This document shows positions 25,491 through 33,612 of a stretch of 58,121 nt of DNA, piece after piece. The notes under the pieces were generated by a model. It did no database searches. It worked only from the letters and a program-made list of their open reading frames with translations, and was not told where the DNA came from. The translations under genes and the position numbers were made by a program. How positions within the stretch are numbered: position 1 is the stretch's first letter; each line of letters begins with the position of its first letter. The stretch is from Oscillibacter sp. (GTDB lineage Bacteria > Bacillota > Clostridia > Oscillospirales > Oscillospiraceae), in the NCBI GenBank assembly GCA_022791135.1, contig JAAVYM010000053.1, positions 1 through 58,121 of the forward strand, in the 5' to 3' direction.

Positions 25491-25982
25491 TCAGTTTTCC
25501 AAATACATCGCTTTCAGCAGACGGAGTCCGGTGCCGGTTCGGAAAAATTGTTCCTGTGTGTTTTCCACATTCTCCCTGGAGTACTGGCTCTCGTCGGCGT
25601 TGACGAGGTAATCAGCCTTAATCAGAATTTGATAGTCCGGACCGTCAATGCCCTGCAAGGTGTGATGATGGCCCACTAGCCAGGCGATTCGGTCCACAGC
25701 ATCCTGAGGCAGTCCGCAGTCTGCAAGGAAAACCTGAACCAGGGCAGGGCCTTCCAGCTCCTGATAGTTCCCGTTGGTATTTCCGTACTTTTCCCGGCAG
25801 AGAGGGCAGGCGATATCATGGACAATGGCGGCGACCTCCAAGATTGTTTGGGTGTTGCGGTCCAGGCCTTCGTACTCGCCGATGGTTTTGGCAAAGGCAT
25901 AGACCTTCATAAAGTGGTTGATGTCATGCCGGTTTCCGTTGGAATGTGCAATCATTTTTTGGGTTATTTCTGCAATCGTCAT
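25491..25982 (-). CDS. HD-domain phosphohydrolase
   Basis: A 163-residue metal-dependent hydrolase with the HD-fold histidines in NGNRHDINHF, the His-Asp pair in AAIVHDIACP, the later GHHHTLQGIDGPDYQ and the final Asp in IKADYLVNAD. Such small proteins hydrolyse nucleotides or phosphodiesters; several resemble uncharacterised clostridial HD proteins that lack partner domains. ATG 25982 is preferred because AAGGAGG is 11 bases upstream, whereas the ATG at 25991 directly abuts it. It is a single-gene unit with its own terminator. The substrate is unknown. Confidence 0.88.
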   Translation of the reverse strand: MTIAEITQKMIAHSNGNRHDINHFMKVYAFAKTIGEYEGLDRNTQTILEVAAIVHDIACPLCREKYGNTNGNYQELEGPALVQVFLADCGLPQDAVDRIAWLVGHHHTLQGIDGPDYQILIKADYLVNADESQYSRENVENTQEQFFRTGTGLRLLKAMYLEN

Positions 25983-26195
25983 GGATGTCATTCCTCCTTA
26001 TTATATCCCATCCGGCAGCTTGAAGCGAGTACTTTCTGCCTGCTTAATCGCCCGCGGGGAGGTAGTGGCAAGCCGCTTCACGGCCGCTTCAAAAAATAGG
26101 AAAATCAAGTCCTAATCTCCGCCTTTTGACTATGCAGCGCAGTGGCACGGGAGTATAATACTTAGAGAAACAAACAGTCGCAGGAGGGATGCATT

Positions 26196-26780
26196 ATGTC
26201 GAAACACACCAGTCCGTATGAGGTATATGCGAAATACATATTGGAAGCGGTATATGGGGAGCGGTATGGAACGCTGTTGCTGCGGGACAAGCCGGATCTC
26301 CAGACTCCGGATGGAGAATCCGGTATTGAGGTCACTTCCGTAAACGGAGAGGTATTTGAGCGCCTTTTGACGGAAATTGCAATGAGCCAGCCATACCAGG
26401 TGCCGTCGGACAGGATACTGGAGCTGTGCGCAGAGTGCGGCATAGAGTACCATTCCTGGCAGACCTTTGTGATCAGCCCTCTGCCAGCAGCCGGATTCAT
26501 CGAAGCCTTCCGCAAGAAGCTGAAAAAGCTGAACGCAGGATATGCGTTTTTGGGGCATTATGACCTGTTCCTCTACTCGGACCGGCACACCCTGGAAGAT
26601 TATGAACTGGAGCCGCTGCTGGAAGCGCTGTGTGAGGAAAACAAAGCGCCGATCTCGTACCACTATGTCTATATCGACGCCGGCGGAAAACTGGCGTGCT
26701 TTGATTTGGCACACGGCACCTTTGAGGTCCAGTCCACAAAAGGGCTGCGGGAGAGCTTGATGTCGGACTCCACCGATTGA
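26196..26780 (+). CDS. unrecognised 194-residue protein with a nuclease-like motif
   Basis: The gene starts at ATG 26196 after a GGAGGG site. The protein has no membrane span or signal. Residues 31-47 (KPDLQ then SGIEVTSV) resemble the start of PD-(D/E)xK folds, where an Asp is followed by a Glu-x-Lys/Thr. This could indicate a nuclease-like or merely structural relative. A perfect TATAAT at 26154-26159 precedes it, but the nearest TTGACT is 22 bases upstream of that, too far for a normal promoter. It stands between the HD gene and the catabolic operon. I do not recognise the family. Confidence 0.7.
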   Translation: MSKHTSPYEVYAKYILEAVYGERYGTLLLRDKPDLQTPDGESGIEVTSVNGEVFERLLTEIAMSQPYQVPSDRILELCAECGIEYHSWQTFVISPLPAAGFIEAFRKKLKKLNAGYAFLGHYDLFLYSDRHTLEDYELEPLLEALCEENKAPISYHYVYIDAGGKLACFDLAHGTFEVQSTKGLRESLMSDSTD

Positions 26781-26884
26781 ATCAATCCGCTTGGGCGCCT
26801 TCCGTGCGCGGCAGGGGCCGGGGATGGATGGACACGCTCTGATCTATTCAAGGGAGAATACCGGCTACGGTAGGTGCTAGGAGG

Positions 26885-26936
26885 ATTTGCACAAAGATAT
26901 TTGAGAAAAACTGTGAAACTTGGAGCTTGTGCAAAT
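26885..26936. repeat. 10-bp inverted repeat with 42-bp centre spacing
   Basis: ATTTGCACAA (26885-26894) and TTGTGCAAAT (26927-26936) are exact reverse complements separated by 32 bases, upstream of the importer operon. TTGTGC also appears as the -35 of the GntR gene promoter at 32579. Confidence 0.6.
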
Positions 26937-26971
26937 GGGCGGACTGTGATAGCATAATTACATTAAAAATC

Positions 26972-27030
26972 TTTAGGTAAATTCTTGCCCGCTTAAATTT
27001 ACCTAAAAATTTAAAATCAAAAATTTAAAG
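26972..27030. promoter_or_regulatory. operator region of the importer operon
   Basis: TTTAGGTAAATT (26972-26983) and AATTTACCTAAA (26996-27007) form a perfect 12-base inverted repeat with a 12-base spacer. The second arm begins a 36-base block (26995-27030) that recurs at 33505-33540 with 30 identities. It lies just after weak -10 candidates (TAGCAT 26950-26955 or CATAAT 26953-26958), a repressor position. The GntR protein encoded in the same locus is the likely ligand. Confidence 0.7.
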
Positions 27031-27064
27031 TGGAATGCATGGTATGCGAGAAAGGAAGGACAAC

Positions 27065-28216
27065 ATGAAGAGAAGATGGATCGCGATGGCGCTGGCGCTG
27101 TGCATGGCGCTCACCCTGGCCGGCTGCGGCAGCTCGAATTCCGGCAGCTCCGGTTCCTCCGGCAGTTCCGGCTCCACTGGCAGCCCCTCCGATTCCAGCG
27201 GACAGGACGGTGGGAAAACAGAGCCGCTCAAGCTGAATGTTGTAAACTGGAAAGATTATGGCCCGGACTCTGACCTGGGCGGCTATGACTTCATCCGCGA
27301 CTTCGAGGAGAGATATAACTGCGAGATCGTTCTCCAGTACATCGCCAGTCAGGACGACCAACTCACCAAACTGAAAACCGCTAAGGCCGGTGAGATCGAC
27401 GTCTGCCTGCCCAACTGCACCATCCTTCCGGACGCCATTGAGGCGGGCCTGCTGAAGGAACTGGATACCTCCCGCATCTCCGAGTTCAGCAGCCTCTACG
27501 AGCGCTTCCAGAGCCAGGAGGAGTGCATGAAGGACGGCAAATACTATGCCGTGCCCTTTGTGTGGGGATCCACTGCACTGGCCTATAACACGGATGATTT
27601 TGATGCCGCACCCACCAGCGCCGGCATTTTGTTCGACCCTGCCTATTCCGGCCAGATCTCTCTTCGGGACAGCTATGACGACGCCATTATGACGGCCGCC
27701 ATCTACCTGGGCCAGGACCCCAACCATCCCAGCGACCTGGAGGCCATCAAAAATGTCCTGCTGGAGCAAAAGCCCCTGAACTGCACCTACTGGAAAAGCG
27801 GCGACGACTTCTCCAAGCTCTTCGCCGGAAAGCAGATCTCCGTGGGCCTGATGTGGGCCGGCCAATCCGCCAGCATGAAAATGGAAGGCGAACCCATCGG
27901 CTATGTGGTGCCGCAGGAGGGAGCCATCGGCTGGGTAGACAACTGGGCCATCGCCTCCACCTGCCAAAACGAGGATTTGGCCTATGCCTTCATCAGTGAG
28001 ATGCTCAGCGCGGACTTCCAGTATAAATATGCTTCCAGCGGCGGCCCCGCCCCTACCAATCAGCAGGCTGCGGAACAGCTGGACCCCGAGTACGTAAAAG
28101 CCGCCGGCATGGATGAGGAGTCCCTGAACCGTTTGTACTTCAAGATTGCCCGCAGCAATGAGGAGAAGACGCTTTGGAACGAGCTTTGGACGGAGATCAA
28201 GGCCACCGCGAACTAA
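27065..28216 (+). CDS. PotD-type substrate-binding lipoprotein
   Basis: A 383-residue binding protein with lipobox LAGC (Cys21) and a Gly/Ser linker to about residue 48. The mature domain has LNVVNWKDYG at its start and DNWAIASTCQNEDLAYAFI later, both typical of the spermidine/putrescine-binding (PotD) family. Members bind polyamines but also other charged or polar solutes such as aminoethylphosphonate and sugar acids. The genes downstream encode sugar-phosphate enzymes, so a polyamine ligand is unlikely here. ATG 27065 follows GAAAGGAAGG. It opens the operon below the operator. Confidence 0.9.
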   Translation: MKRRWIAMALALCMALTLAGCGSSNSGSSGSSGSSGSTGSPSDSSGQDGGKTEPLKLNVVNWKDYGPDSDLGGYDFIRDFEERYNCEIVLQYIASQDDQLTKLKTAKAGEIDVCLPNCTILPDAIEAGLLKELDTSRISEFSSLYERFQSQEECMKDGKYYAVPFVWGSTALAYNTDDFDAAPTSAGILFDPAYSGQISLRDSYDDAIMTAAIYLGQDPNHPSDLEAIKNVLLEQKPLNCTYWKSGDDFSKLFAGKQISVGLMWAGQSASMKMEGEPIGYVVPQEGAIGWVDNWAIASTCQNEDLAYAFISEMLSADFQYKYASSGGPAPTNQQAAEQLDPEYVKAAGMDEESLNRLYFKIARSNEEKTLWNELWTEIKATAN

Positions 28217-28281
28217 CCGATGGCGATGCCTTTGGAGCGCCGGGCCTTTGGACCCGGCGCTTCGGAAAGGAGGACTTTTCA

Positions 28282-29112
28282 GTGCGACCAAATCGAAGAA
28301 AGTGGCTGTCTGCGCCGGGACTGGTCCTGCTGCTGGGGTTTGCGGTGGCGCCGTTGTTTATTATGCTGTATTACAGCTTCCAAAGCGACAGCGGCAGCGG
28401 GGCCTTTACCCTGGAGAATTATCTCCGCTTTTTCAGCAAGCCGTTTTACATGGAACTGACCCGGCGGACCATTGTGAACAGTTTGGTGGTCACGGTGATC
28501 TGCCTGGTGATTGCCTTTCCCCTGGCCTACATCATGGCGAAGAAATTCCGCCGCAGCAGCATGGTGATCCTGGCGATGCTGATGCTTCCGTTTTTCACAA
28601 ACCAGATGGTGCGGGTGTACTCCTGGCTGGTGTTCCTCCAGGACGGCGGTATTTTGGAACGGCTCTTGAACGCCCTGGGCCTGGCGGAAGGCCGCCTGGG
28701 AATCCTGTATACCCAGACGGCGGTGCTGATTGCCCTGGTGCAGGTGTATTTTTCCTACATGGTCATTACTTTGTACATGGCCCTGGACCGGCTGGATGAT
28801 TCGCTGCTGGAAGCCAGCGCGAACCTGGGGGCGTCCAAGGTGTCGACCTTCTTCAAGGTGATCCTGCCCCTGTCCTGGCCGGGGATGCTCTCCGGCTGTT
28901 TGCTGGTGTTCGTGCCCTGCCTGGGTTCGTTCGTGGAACCCCGCATTCTGGGAGGCGTTAATGGCACGGTCATCGGTACCGTCATCGAGGACCAGTTCTT
29001 TGAAATTTACGGCTGGAACTTTGGCGCGGCCATTGCCTTTGTGCTGCTGGTCATGGTGATGATCACCACCACGCTGGTCAGCCGGATTGGAGAGGGGGCG
29101 GAGACCACATGA
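28282..29112 (+). CDS. ABC importer permease, PotB-type
   Basis: A 276-residue inner-membrane permease with about six spans and the cytoplasmic EAA loop LEASANLGASKVSTFFKVIL, which docks the ATPase. The start is GTG 28282, set by GGAAAGGAGG just upstream; the longer frame from 28174 reads back into the binding-protein gene. It overlaps the second permease by 4 bases. Confidence 0.92.
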   Translation: MRPNRRKWLSAPGLVLLLGFAVAPLFIMLYYSFQSDSGSGAFTLENYLRFFSKPFYMELTRRTIVNSLVVTVICLVIAFPLAYIMAKKFRRSSMVILAMLMLPFFTNQMVRVYSWLVFLQDGGILERLLNALGLAEGRLGILYTQTAVLIALVQVYFSYMVITLYMALDRLDDSLLEASANLGASKVSTFFKVILPLSWPGMLSGCLLVFVPCLGSFVEPRILGGVNGTVIGTVIEDQFFEIYGWNFGAAIAFVLLVMVMITTTLVSRIGEGAETT

Positions 29113-29915
29113 AAAAAGGACGTCTTTCCTCGGTACTCTGCGGCGTTTATGTGGTATGCTCCATGCTGTACCTCTACGTCCCCCTGCTGGTGCTGATTGT
29201 GATGGGCTTTAACCACTCGAAATACAACTCCCTGCCCTTTGAATTTTCCCTGCGCTGGTACGAGGCCCTGGCGGAAAACCGGGCGCTGATTCAATCCTGT
29301 GTCAACTCCCTCTACCTGGCGGCGGTCACCGGCGTTGCCTGTGCCGTTCTGGCCACCATGATGCTGCTGGGCAACCCCTATCTGCCGCGGCGGCTGAAAA
29401 ACCTGGCGGAGTTCCTGATGAACATGCCGCTGAGCATTCCGTGGCTGGTGCTGGGCCTGTCCCTGCTGCTGATGCTTCGCAGCGTGGACATGTCCAAGAA
29501 CCTTCCCTTCCTGCTGCTGGGGCATATCGTGGTATCCTTTCCCTATTCGGCCCTGGTGCTGCGATCGCGGATGCAGAGTATGGACCCTGCCCTGGAGGAG
29601 GCCAGCGCCTCCCTGGGAGCCACAGCCATGACCACCTTCCGGCGGGTAACGCTGCCGGTGATCGCGCCGGCGGTGGTGGCGGGGGGCTTCTTGTCCTTTA
29701 TGATCAGCTTTGGTAACTTCGCCATCAGCTATTTCCTAATCCCCGTCGGTATGACGACACTGCCCATTGAGGTCAATACGTCCATTAAGTTCGGTTTTAC
29801 TCCGGAGATCAACGCCATTTCTACTATTGTGGTTGGCATCACGGTTTTGTGCCTGGCCCTGGCCGGCACGATTCTCGGGTCCGGTATCAAATCACTATTC
29901 GGAGGGAGGAAGTAA
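29109..29915 (+). CDS. ABC importer permease, PotC-type
   Basis: The second membrane subunit, 268 residues, with six predicted spans and the EAA loop EEASASLGATAMTTFRRVTL. PotB/PotC pairs form the heterodimeric channel of this importer class. It begins within the stop of the first permease (ATGA overlap) and ends 2 bases before the ATPase start, so all four transporter genes are translated in step. Confidence 0.93.
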   Translation: MKKGRLSSVLCGVYVVCSMLYLYVPLLVLIVMGFNHSKYNSLPFEFSLRWYEALAENRALIQSCVNSLYLAAVTGVACAVLATMMLLGNPYLPRRLKNLAEFLMNMPLSIPWLVLGLSLLLMLRSVDMSKNLPFLLLGHIVVSFPYSALVLRSRMQSMDPALEEASASLGATAMTTFRRVTLPVIAPAVVAGGFLSFMISFGNFAISYFLIPVGMTTLPIEVNTSIKFGFTPEINAISTIVVGITVLCLALAGTILGSGIKSLFGGRK

Positions 29916-29917
29916 TC

Positions 29918-30991
29918 TTGGCAGTCGTTTCTATTCATGGTCTTACGAAATATTACGGCGATAACCTGGTGCTGGACCACATCGACCTGGAGGTCGGGAA
30001 TGGCACGCTGGTCTCCCTGCTGGGTCCGTCCGGCTGCGGAAAGACCACCACGCTGCGCCTGATCGCGGGGTTTGAGCAGGCCAGCGGCGGCGACATCTTC
30101 ATTGACGAACAGCGCATCAATGACGTTGGCGTCAACAAGCGCAACATCGGCATGGTCTTCCAGAGCTACGCCCTGTTCCCCCACATGAGCGTGGAAAAGA
30201 ACATTGCCTATGGCCTGGAGCAGCGGAAGATTCCGAGGGAGGAGATTGACCGGCGGGTAAAGGACATTGTCCGCCTGGTGAAGCTGGAGGGCTTTGAAAA
30301 GCGCAAGCCTAAGCAGCTATCCGGCGGCCAGCAGCAGCGTGTGGCCCTGGCCCGGGCTTTGGTCATTAAACCCAGCATTCTCCTGCTGGACGAGTGCCTC
30401 AGCGCCCTGGACAAAAAGCTCCGGGTGGAGATGCAGGTGGAACTGCGCCGTATTCTGGAGAGCCAGGGCATCACGACCCTGTTTGTTACCCACGACCAGG
30501 AGGAGGCCATGACGATCTCGGACCTCATCGTGGTGATGCGGGCTGGTATCATCGAGCAGATTGGCGCGCCATATGAGGTCTACGAACATCCACGGAACCG
30601 TTTTGTGGCCGGCTTTTTGGGGAAGGCCAACTTTTTCGAGGGCAAGGTAAGCGGGACTTGGGAGAACGGCGTGATCCTGGACACCGCCGCCGGGACCATC
30701 AAGACCGCCACCCGAGAGACAGCAGAGGTGGGAAAAGGCGCCGTGTATGCCGTCCGGCCTGAAAAGATGCGGATTCAAGGAGAGGGGCAGGAGGGATGCC
30801 TCCAGGGCCAGGTACAATTTGTTACCTACGCCGGAAATATCTCCACCTATACCGTGGACTGGAACGGCCAGCAGCTCCTGGTGGAGGAGCAGAACCTGAA
30901 TGGGGCCGCTCGGGTCCAGCCGGGTGAGACCGTCTCCATCGGATGGGAAGAGGGGTCCTGCCACCGGATGGAGGATCCGGTGGAGGTTTGA
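29918..30991 (+). CDS. ABC importer ATP-binding protein, PotA-type
   Basis: A 357-residue ATPase with Walker A GPSGCGKTT, Q-loop VFQSYALFPHM, signature LSGGQQQRVALARAL, Walker B LLLDECLSALD and H-loop VTHDQEEAM, then a C-terminal TOBE domain (YAVRPEKMRI) that may sense the substrate. The start is TTG 29918; GGAGGGAGG is 8 bases upstream and no ATG fits. The unusual Cys in DECLSALD replaces the common Pro of DEPLSALD. It completes the importer encoded from 27065. Confidence 0.94.
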   Translation: MAVVSIHGLTKYYGDNLVLDHIDLEVGNGTLVSLLGPSGCGKTTTLRLIAGFEQASGGDIFIDEQRINDVGVNKRNIGMVFQSYALFPHMSVEKNIAYGLEQRKIPREEIDRRVKDIVRLVKLEGFEKRKPKQLSGGQQQRVALARALVIKPSILLLDECLSALDKKLRVEMQVELRRILESQGITTLFVTHDQEEAMTISDLIVVMRAGIIEQIGAPYEVYEHPRNRFVAGFLGKANFFEGKVSGTWENGVILDTAAGTIKTATRETAEVGKGAVYAVRPEKMRIQGEGQEGCLQGQVQFVTYAGNISTYTVDWNGQQLLVEEQNLNGAARVQPGETVSIGWEEGSCHRMEDPVEV

Positions 30992-31042
30992 TTCCGGCGC
31001 TGCCGGGATTCTCAGAAACAGGAGACATGAGGGGTCGAAATC

Positions 31043-32098
31043 ATGACAAATAAACTGCACGAAAAAATTTACGGCTGCCTGGCAGGAGGGCTGATTGGTG
31101 ACGCCATGGGCGCGCGCTCAGAGTTGATGGACTATCGGGATGTGGCGGTGGAGTATGGCTGGCTGGACACCTTTGAAGGCGCGGGTACTGACGATTCCGT
31201 CATCAAGCTGATCCTCACCCAGGCGATTTTAGACAACGAGGGCTATGTCACCGCCGACGAGTGGGCGGAGGCCTTCTTGCAAATGGGTGGACAGTATTAC
31301 CCGTTGTTCTATGTGCCGGTCAAGAATATGCTCCACAAAGTGGAAAGCGGCCTTTGTCCTCCGGTGATGGCTGGCGATGGGAACCTGCAGTCCTCCTCCA
31401 GCGCCATGGCGATTGCGCCCCTGGGGGTCCTCAATGCCTGCGACCCCCGCCAGGCGGCCCTGGAGGCCTATGATGTTGCAGGGCTGATTCACTCTGGGGA
31501 GACGAATTTTTGCCGGGATGGCGCCAGCGCGACTGCGGCGGCCATCGCCGAGGCGATGAAGCCCGACGCCACGGTGGATTCCGTGGCCAGCGCGGCCACC
31601 GCTTACCTGCACAGGCGCAGTGCCGCCGTGATGCGGGATCTGATCGAGGACGCCCTGGCAAAGGCACGGGAGAATATGGACTATGTAGAATTCCGGGACT
31701 GGTTTTACAACAAGCGCCTCCAGGTGATCCACTGTGACTCCCGGGAGACGATTCCTGCGGCGCTGGCGCTCTTTCTTCTGGCGGAAGGCGACCCAGAAAA
31801 GACCATCGTCTACTCCGCTAACTTTGGCCGGGATTCGGACACCATCGGCACCATCGCCGGAGCCGTCGCTGGGGCATACAGGGGAATCCGGGGCTTCCCG
31901 GACAAATGGGTGCGGCAGGTGGAGTCCTATTACAACACGGTCCAGGACATCAGCAGCCAGGATTACGGCGCCCTGACGGTCCGGGTTCCCGACTACCGGG
32001 AGCTGAGCCGGGAGTTGCAGAGGGTCATTCGGAGCCGCAACACCCAGCGGGCGGCCTGCTCTGCGATGCTGGGGGATTTAACGGGAGGAGCGGTATGA
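31043..32098 (+). CDS. ADP-ribosylglycohydrolase-family protein
   Basis: A 351-residue DraG/ARH-fold hydrolase. The metal-binding motifs GGLIGDAMG (15-23), GTDDS (48-52) and GRDSDTIG (264-271) are all intact, so it should be an active binuclear Mg enzyme. Family members cleave N- or O-glycosidic bonds to ADP-ribose; some have been reassigned to other ribosyl compounds. Its place between an importer and sugar-phosphate enzymes, with no ADP-ribosyltransferase nearby, suggests that it opens an imported N- or O-glycoside instead of reversing protein modification. Its stop overlaps the next start as ATGA. Confidence 0.88.
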   Translation: MTNKLHEKIYGCLAGGLIGDAMGARSELMDYRDVAVEYGWLDTFEGAGTDDSVIKLILTQAILDNEGYVTADEWAEAFLQMGGQYYPLFYVPVKNMLHKVESGLCPPVMAGDGNLQSSSSAMAIAPLGVLNACDPRQAALEAYDVAGLIHSGETNFCRDGASATAAAIAEAMKPDATVDSVASAATAYLHRRSAAVMRDLIEDALAKARENMDYVEFRDWFYNKRLQVIHCDSRETIPAALALFLLAEGDPEKTIVYSANFGRDSDTIGTIAGAVAGAYRGIRGFPDKWVRQVESYYNTVQDISSQDYGALTVRVPDYRELSRELQRVIRSRNTQRAACSAMLGDLTGGAV

Positions 32099-32508
32099 AA
32101 CTGGGGTATTTAAAAGACACCGGAGACGCGGAGCGGATGGCCTTGCAAAAGGAGGCCGTGGAGCGGGCAGGCGCAAAGAAGCTCTTTGTAGACCGGGCGG
32201 AAACTCCAAAGGCTATTCGTCCCCATCTTCGGAGGCTAAAGCAGGAGATGGCGGAGGGAGATACGGTAATCATCCAGAGCCTGCCCTGCCTGGGGCGGAA
32301 TATTCGGGACCTGCTGGATCAGTTGGAGGCCCTGAGGGAAAAAGGGGTGGCGTTGGTGAGTCTGGAAGAGGGTATCGACACCAGCACGGAAGCGGGCGCC
32401 GCCGTGCTGCCCATCTTAAACTCCCTGCTGCACTTTGACCGGAATATGAGTAATTTTTGGAATCCCGAGACCCCTGCCCGGGAGAATAAGACAATTCTGG
32501 ACGGATGA
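32095..32508 (+). CDS. resolvase catalytic-domain homologue lacking the active site
   Basis: A 137-residue protein that follows the serine-resolvase N-terminal fold from end to end: GYLKDTGDAERM at the start, the GDTVIIQSLPCLGRN centre, VSLEEGIDTST and LLHFDRNMS. Active enzymes read GYARVS and DRLGRN. Here the nucleophile position is Thr9, the first arginine is Lys7, and Asp-Arg of DRLGR is Pro64-Cys65. No DNA-binding helix-turn-helix follows. So it should not recombine DNA. It starts inside the stop codon of the ADP-ribosylglycohydrolase gene and is coexpressed with the importer. A protein-binding or regulatory use of the fold is inferred. Confidence 0.8.
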   Translation: MKLGYLKDTGDAERMALQKEAVERAGAKKLFVDRAETPKAIRPHLRRLKQEMAEGDTVIIQSLPCLGRNIRDLLDQLEALREKGVALVSLEEGIDTSTEAGAAVLPILNSLLHFDRNMSNFWNPETPARENKTILDG

Positions 32509-32543
32509 GCGGGCTGCCAGACGAAGCGGACAGGCGGGAAGGC

Positions 32544-32551
32544 GGTAAATT
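32544..32551 (+). promoter_or_regulatory. possible operator half-site before the GntR gene
   Basis: GGTAAATT followed by TTCTCCC resembles the first arm GGTAAATTCTTGCCC of the operator at 26972. It lies 28 bases upstream of the gntR-type promoter, which would allow autoregulation. This is a half-site only. Confidence 0.35.
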
Positions 32552-32578
32552 TTCTCCCAATATTAGGGCAGACGGCAG

Positions 32579-32607
32579 TTGTGCAAGTTGGAAAAGCGTG
32601 GTATAAT
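32579..32607 (+). promoter_or_regulatory. promoter of the GntR regulator gene
   Basis: TTGTGC (32579-32584), 17-base spacer and TATAAT (32602-32607), 45 bases before ATG 32653. Confidence 0.75.
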
Positions 32608-32652
32608 ACACCAAACTTGATTTTATTTCGGACGAGTGGTGAAGAGGCGTCT

Positions 32653-33417
32653 ATGGAACATACAAATCCCTTGGATATCGATCACAGCCTGAGCATGCTG
32701 GTCAACACCTCCCTGGTGGACGTGATTGCGCAGAAGATCCGCGCCAATATTTACTCCGGCAAATATGAAGCCGGGAAAAAGCTTATCGTGCGGGAGCTGG
32801 CGGAAGAATTTGACGTCAGCCATACGCCGATCAAGGACGCGCTGAACCGCCTGGTGGCGGAGGGCTACGTAGAAGCGCCCCCGCGGAAGAGCATGGTGGT
32901 CCGGACATATTCCAATGCGTCAATCATGGACTCGTTCCACGCACGGCTGATGTGCGAGTGCTTCTGCGCCGGCGACATCATCGAAGCGGCTGGACAGCAC
33001 CCGGAGATACTGGCTAAGCTCCAGGAGATCCTGGATCAGATGCGGAAGATAGCCGGGAAGGGGGAGAAGATGTCCTACGAAGCGTGGGTAGAGAACGAGA
33101 CGCTGTTCCATGGCTGCTACATGCGCTACTGCGGAAACGACCAGATCTACCGCTTTTACCAGACCATGGACATTAACCGGGCCTGCTATTTTACTTATTT
33201 GGATACAAATCACTCACCATTGCGCCGCAGCGTGATCGAGAGCAATCTGGTGGAGCATCAGGCTATCGTGGATGCCATCGAGGACCTGGACACGGAGGCC
33301 TTCTTGCGGGCTGTGTACTGCCACATTGTCCGGGTGGCGGAGGACTACGCCGTAGACGATGTGAGCCGGCAGCGCTTTGCCCGGTTCCAGGCGTATCAGA
33401 AAAAATACAACGTGTGA
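32653..33417 (+). CDS. GntR-family (FadR/FCD type) transcriptional regulator
   Basis: A 254-residue regulator with an N-terminal winged helix (KLIVRELAEEFDVSHTPIKD, then LNRLVAEGYVEAPPRKS) and an all-helical C-terminal effector domain of the FCD type. It has its own promoter and lies between the importer half and the enzyme half of the catabolic locus. The same operator block precedes both halves. It probably represses both until a pathway intermediate binds. ATG 32653 follows GAAGAGG. Confidence 0.9.
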   Translation: MEHTNPLDIDHSLSMLVNTSLVDVIAQKIRANIYSGKYEAGKKLIVRELAEEFDVSHTPIKDALNRLVAEGYVEAPPRKSMVVRTYSNASIMDSFHARLMCECFCAGDIIEAAGQHPEILAKLQEILDQMRKIAGKGEKMSYEAWVENETLFHGCYMRYCGNDQIYRFYQTMDINRACYFTYLDTNHSPLRRSVIESNLVEHQAIVDAIEDLDTEAFLRAVYCHIVRVAEDYAVDDVSRQRFARFQAYQKKYNV

Positions 33418-33431
33418 TCGGAGTGCGGGAC

Positions 33432-33474
33432 CGGTGCAGGCGGGGCGTTTTGGCGAGCGCCCTGCCGGGCACCG
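33432..33474 (+). terminator. hairpin after the GntR gene
   Basis: CGGTGC (33432-33437) pairs with GCACCG (33469-33474), enclosing a GGGGCG/CGCCC inner stem. There is no T run, so termination is uncertain. Confidence 0.5.
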
Positions 33475-33504
33475 CTTGGACTGAGTTCAATTATATGATC
33501 GTCA

Positions 33505-33540
33505 AGATTTACCTAAATATTTGAAATCTAAAATTTAAGA
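33505..33540. promoter_or_regulatory. second operator, before the enzyme operon
   Basis: This 36-base block matches 26995-27030 at 30 positions and includes ATTTACCTAAA. It begins 5 bases after a TATGAT -10 candidate (33494-33499; no good -35) and lies 72 bases before the RpiB-type start. The upstream mate arm seen at 26972 is not obvious here; AGATTT/AAATCT (33505-33510, 33524-33529) forms a smaller inverted repeat. Confidence 0.7.
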
Positions 33541-33612
33541 TTAAAAGTGTGGGGCATAAACTGCGGGCCGGTATCTATGGATGGCTCCATCGTGAAGGGA
33601 GGAGAGGATATC

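Noticed and set aside
26101-26159. Promoter TTGACT ... TATAAT before the 26196 gene
   Set aside because: The spacer is 22 bases, too long for sigma-A; only the -10 part is considered plausible.
27017-28291. Antisense frame of 424 codons under the importer binding protein
   Set aside because: It mirrors the codon bias of the real gene and has no start signal; the plus-strand lipoprotein has a signal peptide and family motifs.
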